A stretch of DNA of 37,042 nucleotides from the NCBI RefSeq assembly GCF_039539605.1, contig NZ_BAABDL010000043.1, positions 1 through 37,042 on the forward strand, read 5' to 3'. This DNA comes from Amphibacillus indicireducens. GTDB lineage: Bacteria; Bacillota; Bacilli; Bacillales; Amphibacillaceae. Positions 25,533 to 33,339 of this stretch are shown in pieces. The position numbers were made by a program, and so were the translations under genes. The notes beneath the pieces were generated by a model that was not told where the DNA came from, made no database searches, and saw only the letters and a list, made by a program, of their open reading frames with translations. The number at the start of each line of letters is the position of its first letter. Within the stretch, counting starts at the first letter, position 1.

Positions 25533-25608
25533 TTCAGCAATTTTTGATAAAAGAACTAACGGTTTTGATTGAGTTGGTTTATAATGGTTTAAAGATGGAG
25601 GGATGGTT

Positions 25609-26154
25609 ATGTTTTTATATGAGATTGAGCCTGGTTTGGCGTTGAAGCCTTTGGAGTTAGGTGATGTAGAGGATTTGTTTACGTTGATTGATCAGTCGCG
25701 TGGGCATTTGCGATCGTATTTGGCGTTTGTTGATTTAACGAAAGCTATCGAGGATACGAGATCGTTTGTTGAGAAGGCGGTTCGTGATAATGCGGATCGG
25801 AAGGCGTTTACGGTGGTTATTATGGTTGATGATAAAGTGGCCGGATTGGTTGGATTTAATCAGATTAATTGGTCAAATAAAAATGCTGAGATTGGTTATT
25901 GGCTCGGTGAGTCTTTTGTTCGAAGAGGTGTGATGACGAAGGCTGTGCGGGTGTTGGTTGATCATGCGTTTGAACGGATGGATTTGAATCGTGTGGAGAT
26001 TCGGGCGGCAACGGGCAATCTGGCGAGTCGTGGGGTTGCGGAAAAGTTAGCTTTTGTCCATGAGGGGACGATTCGAGAGAAGGAATGGGTCAACGATCGT
26101 TTTGTTGATCATGAGATTTATGGTATGTTAAAGAGAGATTGGCAGATGAACTAA
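25609..26154 (+). CDS. GNAT acetyltransferase, RimJ/RimL type
   Basis: Probably transfers acetyl from acetyl-CoA to a protein N-terminus or small amine; related to ribosomal-protein acetylases. ATG 25609 follows GGAGGGA with 5-nt spacing, better than ATG 25603, which overlaps that site; 181 residues. Typical features are the N-terminal substrate strand (LALKPLELGDVEDLFTLID), a middle NAEIGYWLGESFVRRGVMTK carrying the acetyl-CoA loop (R-x-x-G-x-x type) and the terminal NLASRGVAEKLAFVHEGTIR followed by Y-M-L. It is 18 nt upstream of the pseudouridine synthase and may share its transcript. A TATAAT at 25580-25585 could be its -10. True substrate unknown. Confidence 0.85.
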   Translation: MFLYEIEPGLALKPLELGDVEDLFTLIDQSRGHLRSYLAFVDLTKAIEDTRSFVEKAVRDNADRKAFTVVIMVDDKVAGLVGFNQINWSNKNAEIGYWLGESFVRRGVMTKAVRVLVDHAFERMDLNRVEIRAATGNLASRGVAEKLAFVHEGTIREKEWVNDRFVDHEIYGMLKRDWQMN

Positions 26155-26172
26155 AGAGAAAGTTGGAATAGA

Positions 26173-27033
26173 ATGAAAAAGCAGACGTTTCAAGTTGAAA
26201 AGGAGACGGAATTGTTACCGTTTTTGCTAGCTAATATTGATCGAGGTCGGAATCATGTTAAGGGTGTGCTCAAGCGTGGGCAGATTCTAGTTGATGGTAA
26301 GTCGGAGACGAAGTTTAATGCTGTGTTGTTGCCGGGGCAACAGGTTGATGTGCTCAGTGAGGCGCCGTTGATTGATGCGTTGAAGGGTATTGAGATTCTG
26401 TTTGAAGATGATGATTTAATCGTTGTTAATAAAGAAGCGGGTCTCTTGACGATGGCTTCGCAACGGAATGATCATCAGCGCACGGCATATCGTGAATTGA
26501 CGGCGTATGTGAAGCAGCAGAATCCAAAAGGACGGATTTTTATTGTCCACCGATTGGATCGTGATACATCGGGTGTTGTTGTTTTTGCAAAAAATGAACA
26601 CACGAAATTTGCGTTACAAAAAGGTTGGCATGATGTTGTGGAGGAGCGGAGTTACCTTGCTTACGTTGAGGGTAAGGTTGAGAAGGAAGAGGCAACGCTC
26701 ACGTCTTGGTTGAAAGAGACAAAGACGCATCAAGTGTACACGACGCCACATGCGGAAGGTGCTAAGAAGGCAGTTCTTCATTATAAAGTTGTCAGAACGG
26801 GTTCGCAGTTTTCATTGTTGAAGGTTGAGTTGGAGACGGGGCGTAAAAATCAGATTCGGGTTCAGTTGGCGGAAATCAATCATCCGATTGTTGGTGACAA
26901 GCGTTATGGCGCAACTGGAAATCCAATTGGTCGACTCGGATTACATGCATCGGTGTTGTCGTTTAAGCATCCGACAACTAAGCAACTTGTTCGGTTTGAA
27001 GCGCCGAGACCGAAGCAATTTAAGGTGAAGTAA
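26173..27033 (+). CDS. RluA-family RNA pseudouridine synthase
   Basis: Converts uridine to pseudouridine in rRNA or tRNA. 286 residues with an N-terminal S4-like RNA-binding segment (about 12-60: LANIDRGRNHVKGVLKRGQI) and the catalytic domain: VNKEAGLLT, then IVHRLDRDTSGVVVFAK containing the catalytic aspartate of HRLDRDTSG at about residue 133, then ELETGRKNQIRVQLA and GDKRYGA. All family motifs are intact. The ribosome site is poor (GTTGGAA), suggesting coupling with the preceding acetyltransferase gene. The following small HTH gene begins one base after its stop. Target uridine not determinable. Confidence 0.92.
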   Translation: MKKQTFQVEKETELLPFLLANIDRGRNHVKGVLKRGQILVDGKSETKFNAVLLPGQQVDVLSEAPLIDALKGIEILFEDDDLIVVNKEAGLLTMASQRNDHQRTAYRELTAYVKQQNPKGRIFIVHRLDRDTSGVVVFAKNEHTKFALQKGWHDVVEERSYLAYVEGKVEKEEATLTSWLKETKTHQVYTTPHAEGAKKAVLHYKVVRTGSQFSLLKVELETGRKNQIRVQLAEINHPIVGDKRYGATGNPIGRLGLHASVLSFKHPTTKQLVRFEAPRPKQFKVK

Positions 27034-27034
27034 G

Positions 27035-27265
27035 ATGTATGTTTCGATTGCTGCAGCGGCTGAGTATTTAGAGATTTCAGAGCAAGAAGTGCGCCAATTA
27101 ATTTTTGAACGCAAAATTCGTGCTGTCCATGATGGCGATCAGTATTTAGTCAATACGAGTCAATTTGATACGCACTTTAAACAGTTAGAAAACTATCGGG
27201 CGCTTGTTGATGAGATTCTCTCCGAGTCGATTCCTGAAAGCCCCGATGTAAAAGATGAAGATTAA
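27035..27265 (+). CDS. Small HTH protein, excisionase/MerR-like DNA-binding domain
   Basis: 76 residues. The opening YVSIAAAAEYLEISEQEVRQ and LIFERKIRAVHDGDQYLVNT have the layout of the excisionase-type winged HTH (HTH_17): a helix pair followed by a wing that holds a short motif and a strand. The C-terminal 25 residues are acidic and probably disordered. It starts one base after the pseudouridine synthase stop, so it is co-translated with it, and a terminator follows directly. In the absence of integrase genes, a prophage excisionase role is unlikely; a small regulator is more probable. Confidence 0.75.
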   Translation: MYVSIAAAAEYLEISEQEVRQLIFERKIRAVHDGDQYLVNTSQFDTHFKQLENYRALVDEILSESIPESPDVKDED

Positions 27266-27268
27266 CTA

Positions 27269-27304
27269 AAATCACCTACTATTTGTATAGAGGGTGATTT
27301 TTTG
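27269..27304 (+). terminator. Terminator of the acetyltransferase-pseudouridine synthase-HTH unit
   Basis: Arms AAATCACC (27269-27276) and GGTGATTT (27293-27300) with partial inner pairing are followed by TTTTG. Confidence 0.75.
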
Positions 27305-27343
27305 TTAGATTTTGATTCCTTTTTTTTGAAGTTTACACGCGAT

Positions 27344-27463
27344 CGCGGGTAAATCTCAAATATCGCGTGCAAATCCCAAAATTCGCGTGTAAAATTCAAA
27401 TATCGCGTGCAAATCCCAGAATTCACGTGTAAATCTTAAATTTCGCGTATAAAACAAAATTAG
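27344..27463. repeat. 20-bp tandem repeat array (6 units)
   Basis: Units start at 27344, 27364, 27384, 27404, 27424 and 27444, each opening CGCG (one CACG) and continuing T-G-Y-AAAT. Units 2 and 4 share GCAAATCCC and end AATT; units 1, 3 and 5 share GTAAA, so the order alternates as 40-bp dimers. An imperfect palindrome around CGCGATCGCG (27338-27348) opens the array. The remaining intergenic sequence to 27642 holds only a small hairpin near 27511-27532 and a TATAAT at 27608-27613, the probable -10 of the ABC transporter. Confidence 0.8.
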
Positions 27464-27642
27464 AAACGTTTTATCTGTATGTTCACACTTAATTAACTGC
27501 ATCAGAACGTAAGAACTGGCTACAGCTAGTTCTATCTAACCCAATCTCCGTCTTAGTACTGAGATGAAATAATTCCCAAGTTGGTATATTTTTTAGAAAA
27601 TTCAGGTTATAATGGATTTACCAATTTGTTAGGGGTGAATAA

Positions 27643-28641
27643 ATGGAGCCAATTGTAAGTGTTGAAAATGTTAAGAAAACCTACAAAAAGCGAAAAGAGG
27701 ATACTGTTGTTAAAGCGGTCGATGATGTGTCTTTTCAAGTACATAAGGGAGAAATCGTTGGTTTGCTCGGTCCAAATGGTGCGGGTAAAACAACGACGAT
27801 TAAGATGATTTGTGGTTTGTTGAAAATGGATGAAGGCAAAATTATCGTTAATGGTCTGGATAATGACAAGCATCGACTGAAAGCACTGAATCATATTAGC
27901 GCTGTTTTAGAAGGGAACAGGAACCTCTATTGGCGCCTCACCGTAAGAGAAAACCTTGAATATTTTGCTGGAAATCGAGGTAAGTCAAAAAAACAAGTTC
28001 AAGGTCAAATTAAATACTTATTGCAGCTCTTTCACTTAGAGGATAAAGAAAATGAACTCGTTAATCGCTTGTCACGTGGGATGCAACAAAAGCTCGCAAT
28101 CGCAGTTGCAATGCTCGCTGACACTGAAATTATCCTCCTCGATGAACCAACGCTCGGTCTTGATGTCGAGACGAGCTATGAGGTCCGTGATATTCTCAAA
28201 CAGATTGTTGAAAAAGAAAACCGCACGATCATCATTAGCTCGCATGATATGGGTGTGATTCAGGCTGTTTGCGAACGGGTGATTATTATTAATCACGGCA
28301 AAGTCGTTACTGACAATCGTGTTGAAGAGCTAATGGAATTATTTAATGCCCGCCAATACACAATCACGTTGGGGGAGTTTTTAACGGAAGAGCAATTAAC
28401 GCAAATGACAGCTTGCTTTCCGAACTTCGAGTATGACTCAGAACAGGCTAAGCCGAAGCTGACAGTTGAGTTGTTGAGTGCTGAGCAGATTTATCAGGTG
28501 TTTGATATTCTTAAACAAAACGAAACACCAGTCGAAAATATTGATCGCAATACGATTAATTTTGAACAAGTGTTCATGGAAATTATTAAGGAGGATAGCG
28601 ACTATGCAAACGATCCGTCTGTTTCAAGCGAACTTTCGTAA
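27643..28641 (+). CDS. ABC transporter ATP-binding protein (ABC-2/NatA type)
   Basis: Energises the membrane partner encoded next. 332 residues; ATG follows AGGGGTGA. Walker A GPNGAGKTTT (about 46-55), Q-loop region, signature LSRGMQQKLAIA (about 143-154, with SRGMQ in place of SGGQ as is common in the NatA/CcmA subgroup), Walker B ILLDEPTLGLD (about 164-174) and an H-loop (SSHD) are all present. The C-terminal 90 residues are the extra domain of the ABC-2 exporters. The 3' end overlaps the permease gene by 38 nt. Such pairs export ions, lipids or antimicrobials; substrate unknown. Confidence 0.92.
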   Translation: MEPIVSVENVKKTYKKRKEDTVVKAVDDVSFQVHKGEIVGLLGPNGAGKTTTIKMICGLLKMDEGKIIVNGLDNDKHRLKALNHISAVLEGNRNLYWRLTVRENLEYFAGNRGKSKKQVQGQIKYLLQLFHLEDKENELVNRLSRGMQQKLAIAVAMLADTEIILLDEPTLGLDVETSYEVRDILKQIVEKENRTIIISSHDMGVIQAVCERVIIINHGKVVTDNRVEELMELFNARQYTITLGEFLTEEQLTQMTACFPNFEYDSEQAKPKLTVELLSAEQIYQVFDILKQNETPVENIDRNTINFEQVFMEIIKEDSDYANDPSVSSELS

Positions 28642-29377
28642 ACAATTAGTCGAAATGAAACGTTATGCACCAAATGCGATCGCGCAATTTATGACGATCT
28701 ATATTATTTTCATCGGCATGTTTTATGGACTTCAGTTGATCGGCAGCCCAGAAAGTCAAGCTGTCACCGTTCAATATACAATTGTCAGTTATATTTTTTG
28801 GTACTTATCATTGAATATTGTCAATGGAATGGGTTATGAAATTGCCAGTGAAGCCACGCGCGGAACCTTTGAACAATTGGGAATGTCGCCGAGTGGTATC
28901 TGGAGAATTCTTACGGTTCGCCTGCTCGCAAGTAGTTTACTGAATTCAATCGCGATCATTGCCTTACTGTATTTATCGATGCTGACCACCGGTGAATGGT
29001 TAAATCTCGATTTTATTTCAATCCTACCAATCTTCATTTTAACCTGTGCTAGTATGTTTGGCTTGTCTTTTATTATCGCAGGCTTAACGATTGTCTTAAA
29101 ACAAATCCAAGCTTTTTTACAGGTTTTTCAATTTATATTAGCCGGGCTTACGTTTATTAGTCTAACAACGCCGATTTATCAACTAATATTGCCATTCACA
29201 AAAGGCTTGCAAATGATCCGAGCAATCATGATTGAAAATTATCATATTACTGATTTTAGTTACCTAGACTTTGTGATTTTAATTGTCAATGCACTGCTTT
29301 ATCTTGGCATCGGTCTTACACTCTACTTATCTTGCGAACGATACGCCAGACAAAAAGGCTTACTCGGACAATATTAA
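28604..29377 (+). CDS. ABC-2 type transporter permease
   Basis: Membrane partner of the preceding ATPase. The frame opens further upstream, but AAGGAGG at 28588-28594 is 9 nt before ATG 28604, giving 257 residues (MQTIRLFQANFRKQLVEMKR). About six hydrophobic helices: residues 25-42, 55-75, 105-130, 138-165, 170-190 and 228-250. ABC-2 permeases of this type form dimers with two ATPase subunits. The start lies inside the ATPase gene, so translation is coupled. An A/T-rich hairpin after the stop (29380-29397) may be a weak terminator. Confidence 0.88.
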   Translation: MQTIRLFQANFRKQLVEMKRYAPNAIAQFMTIYIIFIGMFYGLQLIGSPESQAVTVQYTIVSYIFWYLSLNIVNGMGYEIASEATRGTFEQLGMSPSGIWRILTVRLLASSLLNSIAIIALLYLSMLTTGEWLNLDFISILPIFILTCASMFGLSFIIAGLTIVLKQIQAFLQVFQFILAGLTFISLTTPIYQLILPFTKGLQMIRAIMIENYHITDFSYLDFVILIVNALLYLGIGLTLYLSCERYARQKGLLGQY

Positions 29378-29405
29378 ACAATTTTTTATCAAAAATTCTC
29401 CTCAC

Positions 29406-29434
29406 TTGTTATGAGAAATGATTCACGATAGAAT
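29406..29434 (+). promoter_or_regulatory. Promoter of the M42 peptidase gene
   Basis: TTGTTA and TAGAAT are spaced by 17 nt, 24 nt before the start codon. Confidence 0.55.
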
Positions 29435-29458
29435 AGTAATCAGAAAAGAGGGAGTACA

Positions 29459-30499
29459 ATGACAAATCGAAAAGTAGATTTAATTAAGCAACTTGTCGGG
29501 ATTCCGAGTCCATCGGGAAACACTGGAAAAGTGATTCAGTTTGTTGAAAAATATTTTCAAGACTTAGGTGTTGCAACGAAGCGGAACCGTAAAGGGGGCT
29601 TGATCGCGACATTACCAGGTGAGAATAATCAGGAGCACCGAATGTTGACAGCACACGTCGATACACTTGGTGCAATGGTAAAAGAAATTAAGCCGAACGG
29701 GCGCTTAAAGTTGGATTTAATCGGTGGCTTTCGTTATAACTCAATTGAAGGTGAGTATTGCGAGATCGAGACGGCGGCTGGTGAGATTCATACTGGAACG
29801 ATTTTAATGCGTCAAACATCTGTCCATGTTTATCAAGATGCTGGGTCAGCTGAGCGTAATCAAGATAATATGGAAGTAAGGATTGATGCGAAAGTTGGCT
29901 CTGCCGACGAGGTGAGAGCACTTGGGATTGAAGTCGGTGATTTTGTTTCGTTCGATCCTCGGGTTGAAGAAACAGCAAATGGATTTATCAAATCCCGTCA
30001 CTTAGATGATAAAGCGAGTGTGGCAATTTTGATGGAAGTTGTTCGTCAAATGGTTGAGGACAATGTTAAATTACCATACACTACGCACTTTTTAATTTCA
30101 AATAATGAAGAAATCGGTTATGGTGGTAACTCAAATATTAGCCCAGAAACAGTTGAATATTTGGCGGTAGATATGGGGGCGATGGGTGACGGTCAATCAA
30201 CGGATGAGTATACGGTCTCGATCTGCGTCAAAGATGCGAGTGGCCCGTATCACTATGGATTGCGCAAGCATTTGGTTTCGCTCGCTGAAGAGAATCAGAT
30301 CAAATATAAAGTCGATATCTACCCGTATTACGGCTCAGATGCATCTGCTGCGATTCGCTCGGGTCATGATATTATTCATGGGTTAATTGGTCCTGGCATT
30401 GATTCATCACACGCGTTTGAACGGACACACGTCGATTCACTTGAAGAGACAGAAAAGTTGATTAAAAAGTATTTGATGTCTGATTTGATTTCATACTAA
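29459..30499 (+). CDS. M42-family metallo-aminopeptidase
   Basis: Cytoplasmic tetrahedral aminopeptidase family (YsdC/FrvX/PepA-like), trimming peptides with two metal ions. 346 residues, normal for the family. Metal and catalytic motifs are visible: TAHVDTLG (H66, D68), HLDDKAS (bridging D183), SNNEEIGYGG (catalytic E217 and ligand E218), AVDMGAMGDG, and SHAFERTH (C-terminal ligand histidine). The ribosome site is GAGGGAG, 6 nt before ATG. It has its own promoter and a strong terminator shared with the convergent acetyltransferase. Some members were once annotated as endoglucanase or deblocking aminopeptidase; the motifs favour peptidase. Confidence 0.92.
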   Translation: MTNRKVDLIKQLVGIPSPSGNTGKVIQFVEKYFQDLGVATKRNRKGGLIATLPGENNQEHRMLTAHVDTLGAMVKEIKPNGRLKLDLIGGFRYNSIEGEYCEIETAAGEIHTGTILMRQTSVHVYQDAGSAERNQDNMEVRIDAKVGSADEVRALGIEVGDFVSFDPRVEETANGFIKSRHLDDKASVAILMEVVRQMVEDNVKLPYTTHFLISNNEEIGYGGNSNISPETVEYLAVDMGAMGDGQSTDEYTVSICVKDASGPYHYGLRKHLVSLAEENQIKYKVDIYPYYGSDASAAIRSGHDIIHGLIGPGIDSSHAFERTHVDSLEETEKLIKKYLMSDLISY

Positions 30500-30504
30500 C
30501 TAAT

Positions 30505-30546
30505 AAAACGAGCGGTCACTGTAATTTTACAGTAACCGCTCGTTTT
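30505..30546. terminator. Bidirectional terminator between peptidase and acetyltransferase
   Basis: A long stem containing ACGAGCGGT and its complement ACCGCTCGT, plus an inner ACTGTAA/TTACAGT stem, is flanked by A-rich and T-rich runs. It serves both convergent genes. Confidence 0.88.
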
Positions 30547-30549
30547 TGC

Positions 30550-31719
30550 TTAAAAATGATCTGCCGGTGTAATATAAGTTTGTTGTACTGGAATGAAAGC
30601 TTCAAGTTGCTCAATTGCTTCGAGGTCACCTTGAATTAGCCCAAGATGATACAGTTCAAGCGGACGTTTGTAACCGAGAAAGAGCATTGTCAACATTTGA
30701 ATGCTCACTTTGATGTCACTTTCGTTTTGATCGATTTTAGCTACATCCACACCTGAAGCAGAGCTTGTCAGCTGATAAGTCCCACTATTTTCTGCAAAAA
30801 ATCCATCTTCGACAGTGATTGAAATTGACTTGTTTGGTACCTTATTATTAAATGGAAACTTCCTCAAAAATCCAAGCACATCAGCAATTCGCCCCATATA
30901 ATAGTGATTGACTTTTTGTTCAAAGGTGGGATGGTTTAAGAGAAGTGCCAATTGATCATTCTCTGGTACGGTCAGCTCAACCTGTTCAACACTGGCATCA
31001 TGATTACTGATAAATTCAAGTAACAATTTCTGACCATTTAATGAACTGTAGGCATAATCTTTAATTGTAAATCGACTGTCTTTCACGTGATAGATCACGT
31101 AGCCTTCTGGTTCACCTGTATCAGAGTAAGCAACGGCAATTTGCTTCGCATTCTTTAAAATTCTTTCCCGCCACCATTTTTCAGTTCGATTAAGCATCCC
31201 AGTATAATTTTTTGCAAAAGATTGATAAATGTGATCTAGGAAAGCTGGGTCTGGTTTGACTCGTCTTAAATAACCATTTGCCTGCCAATCTTGCTTAAAA
31301 TAACTGATTGGGATTTGATATTCTTTATTGGTAAAAATAAGCTCCCAACCAAGCTTCCGATAAAACGGAAATGAAAAAGGCGAGAGGAATGAAACGGTTT
31401 GACCATTTTTGCACATCTCTGCTAATGAATGGTGTAGGAGCTTTTTGATCATTCCTTGCCTGCGATATTCTGGCCATGTCGCAACAGCAGCAATTCCACC
31501 CATCTCAAATAACTGACCATTAATATACGTTGACAATGGAATAACGTGCACTTTCGCAGCTAGCTGATCATCCATGATCCATCCCAAAATCTGAGCATCG
31601 CTTTTTTTGTTTATCTCAGCTAATTGTTCCTGTTCAGTTAATTCGTATTGAAAAGCAAATTGGTTCATCGCAACAATTTCTTCATTGTATGATTTGTCTA
31701 GCAGTTTAATTTCATTCAA
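30550..31719 (-). CDS. Eis-like GNAT N-acetyltransferase with SCP2-like C-terminus
   Basis: Two-lobed GNAT of the Eis family, which acetylate amines such as lysines or aminoglycosides. The start is TTG 31719, set by GGAGGGG (31731-31725) 5 nt upstream; the longer ATG at 31755 lies upstream of the transcription start implied by the promoter. 389 residues. The N-terminal GNAT lobe shows MGGIAAVATWPEYRRQGMIK (acetyl-CoA loop RRQGM) and PFYRKLGWE. A second lobe covers about 150-270, and the last 100 residues (from about VPNKSISITVEDGFF) resemble the sterol-carrier (SCP2) domain seen in these proteins. Substrate unknown; resistance function would be speculation. Confidence 0.82.
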   Translation of the reverse strand: MNEIKLLDKSYNEEIVAMNQFAFQYELTEQEQLAEINKKSDAQILGWIMDDQLAAKVHVIPLSTYINGQLFEMGGIAAVATWPEYRRQGMIKKLLHHSLAEMCKNGQTVSFLSPFSFPFYRKLGWELIFTNKEYQIPISYFKQDWQANGYLRRVKPDPAFLDHIYQSFAKNYTGMLNRTEKWWRERILKNAKQIAVAYSDTGEPEGYVIYHVKDSRFTIKDYAYSSLNGQKLLLEFISNHDASVEQVELTVPENDQLALLLNHPTFEQKVNHYYMGRIADVLGFLRKFPFNNKVPNKSISITVEDGFFAENSGTYQLTSSASGVDVAKIDQNESDIKVSIQMLTMLFLGYKRPLELYHLGLIQGDLEAIEQLEAFIPVQQTYITPADHF

Positions 31720-31745
31720 AATAACCCCTCCAAACGCAATGTTGT

Positions 31746-31773
31746 ATTCTATCATGTTAGCTTATTTGTGTAA
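31746..31773 (-). promoter_or_regulatory. Promoter of the Eis-like gene
   Basis: Read leftward: TTACAC (31773-31768), a 16-nt spacer ending TGA, and TAGAAT (31751-31746), an extended -10. It places transcription start near 31739, which supports the TTG start. Confidence 0.55.
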
Positions 31774-32133
31774 CTATGAAAAGGAAAAATAAAAACAAAA
31801 CAAACAGTAAGTGAACGCTTTTACAGATTAATCGTTATTTAAAAGCAGCCTTAAGGAAGCCAGCTTATATCTGGTTACAAAAAATAAAAGGAACGGGTAC
31901 TTCTTAACTAGCATCAACACTGTTACTCTTGCTTAATTGTAAACATTATCCAAATGCATAGAACCACCTTTAATTGGGCATTTACTTTTTTGAGCTGTTA
32001 GAAAAATATGAAATCTGAAAATTATGACTATATTTACACAACCCTAGTGAAGCTGATTTATTATATAAAGATAGATTATTCGTATTAAAAAAGTACCTTT
32101 CTAAATTTAGCTTAGTATAGATACTTTCATTTG
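31774..32133. other. Intergenic stretch without recognised gene
   Basis: About 360 bp, AT-rich, with no good ORF, tandem repeat or terminator visible to me. It lies between the Eis-like promoter and the insertion element and may include remnants of whatever preceded the insertion. Confidence 0.4.
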
Positions 32134-33093
32134 TCAAATTAAGCGAGACAAAGTTTCATTGTTCACATGTTTCATAAAACACTCAATTGGTGTTTGATAA
32201 TTTAATGATTTTCTAGGAATGTTGTTTCTTCTAGAAGCGACGCTTGAAATAAATGTTTGTGTCACTGAGTTAAAGTCCATCTCCTTTGGTAGTCCATCTT
32301 TTCGGAGGAGACCGTTTGAGTTTTCGTTCAAAGCCCTTTGTGAAGGGGTTCCTGGATCTGCAAAATAAATATCAAGGTCCTGATCATTGCTGATGCTTTT
32401 CCAGTTTGAAAATTCTTTTCCACAGTCAAAGATAATGGATTTAAACAAGTGTTTCGGTATGCCTTGAAACCAATCGTTTAACGCTGTTTCAATGTCACGA
32501 GCCTTTCTGCCTTTAGGCTTAATCGCAATAATACATTTGCTCATGCGTTCGACCAAAGTGATGACAGCACTCTTGTGATGCCTACCAACAATGGTGTCTC
32601 CTTCTAGATGCCCAAACTCTTTTTGATAATTTGGGTGTTCTTGATTTCGGTCATCAATGCCACGTTTGAAAGCTTGCTTACCCCTTTTTTCTTGGTGACC
32701 ATTGGGTTTTCTTTTGCCCTTCATTGGTAGTTTGTTTTGATTGAAGATACCTTTTTCAAACAGTCGATAAAGTGTTTTCATGCCACAAGAGATGGTCTTT
32801 TCTTTTCTACCAATGATGACATCTGGAGTCCAACCTTCAGCTACTTTTTGATTGATATGTTCCATTTCATCTTGAGTTAACTGAATTGGCTTACGTCCAC
32901 ATTTTTGTTTGTTTTTCTTGTAATCTAAGTAAATTTCAATGGCTGTTTTGCCATCTTTAAGTTGCCTAATGACTCGATAAATGGCCTCATGACCTCTGTT
33001 AAGTTTTTCGGCGATCTGGCGACCTTTAAGACCGATTGAATAATATTCCTCTATGAATATAAGTTCTGTTTTGGTAAGATGGGTGTATGACAT
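32134..33093 (-). CDS. IS30-family transposase
   Basis: DDE transposase moving the surrounding element. 319 residues, intact. The N-terminal HTH is LTKTELIFIEEYYSIGLKGR and QIAEKLNRGHEAIYRVIRQL, followed by a linker (CGRKPIQLTQDE). The catalytic core has D166 (in HLEGDTIVG), D223 (in IIFDCGKEF) and E257 (in RALNENSNG), with 33 residues between the last two as usual in IS30. A following LLRKDGLPK supports the family. The last codons before TGA (SRLI) are encoded by the terminal inverted repeat, and the stop itself may lie at or beyond its edge. A ribosome site (GGAGAG) is about 10 nt upstream of ATG 33093. Probably active. Confidence 0.92.
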   Translation of the reverse strand: MSYTHLTKTELIFIEEYYSIGLKGRQIAEKLNRGHEAIYRVIRQLKDGKTAIEIYLDYKKNKQKCGRKPIQLTQDEMEHINQKVAEGWTPDVIIGRKEKTISCGMKTLYRLFEKGIFNQNKLPMKGKRKPNGHQEKRGKQAFKRGIDDRNQEHPNYQKEFGHLEGDTIVGRHHKSAVITLVERMSKCIIAIKPKGRKARDIETALNDWFQGIPKHLFKSIIFDCGKEFSNWKSISNDQDLDIYFADPGTPSQRALNENSNGLLRKDGLPKEMDFNSVTQTFISSVASRRNNIPRKSLNYQTPIECFMKHVNNETLSRLI

Positions 33094-33170
33094 GTTTGAT
33101 GCACTCTCCTTAGCTTTGGTAGGTTAATTTGAGTGTATCACAACATGTCATTTTTTTGTCTCGCTTAATT
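32137..33170 (-). mobile_element. IS30-family insertion sequence
   Basis: A perfect 16-bp terminal inverted repeat, AATTAAGCGAGACAAA at 32137-32152 and its complement at 33155-33170, encloses one transposase gene; about 1034 bp in all. The precise ends are uncertain by a few bases. An AT on each side would fit a 2-bp target duplication if the ends are taken two bases inside. Confidence 0.88.
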
Positions 33171-33262
33171 ATACAATCGGCGTAGTTTAATAATAGCATA
33201 GAATAGATTTTAATTGTGTTTTGCAGATTTCTACTTCATAACATTTGTTAAAGAAGACATTA

Positions 33263-33292
33263 AAAAAAGACTGAAATAGCTCAGTCTTTTTT
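33263..33292 (-). terminator. Terminator of the ABC exporter operon
   Basis: A perfect 12-bp stem, AAAAAAGACTGA (33263-33274) with TCAGTCTTTTTT (33281-33292), has a 6-nt loop. Symmetric A/T runs let it work from either side. Confidence 0.88.
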
Positions 33293-33339
33293 ATTGCAGT
33301 GCAACTGTCAGTTAGACTCCCACTGATTGAAGTTTCACT

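Noticed and set aside
27500..27600. T-box or other riboswitch before the ABC transporter
   Set aside because: Small hairpins only; no T-box motif, no clear terminator/antiterminator pair.
28478..28603. N-terminal extension of the ABC-2 permease
   Set aside because: It lies inside the ATPase gene, and a perfect AAGGAGG marks the internal ATG at 28604.
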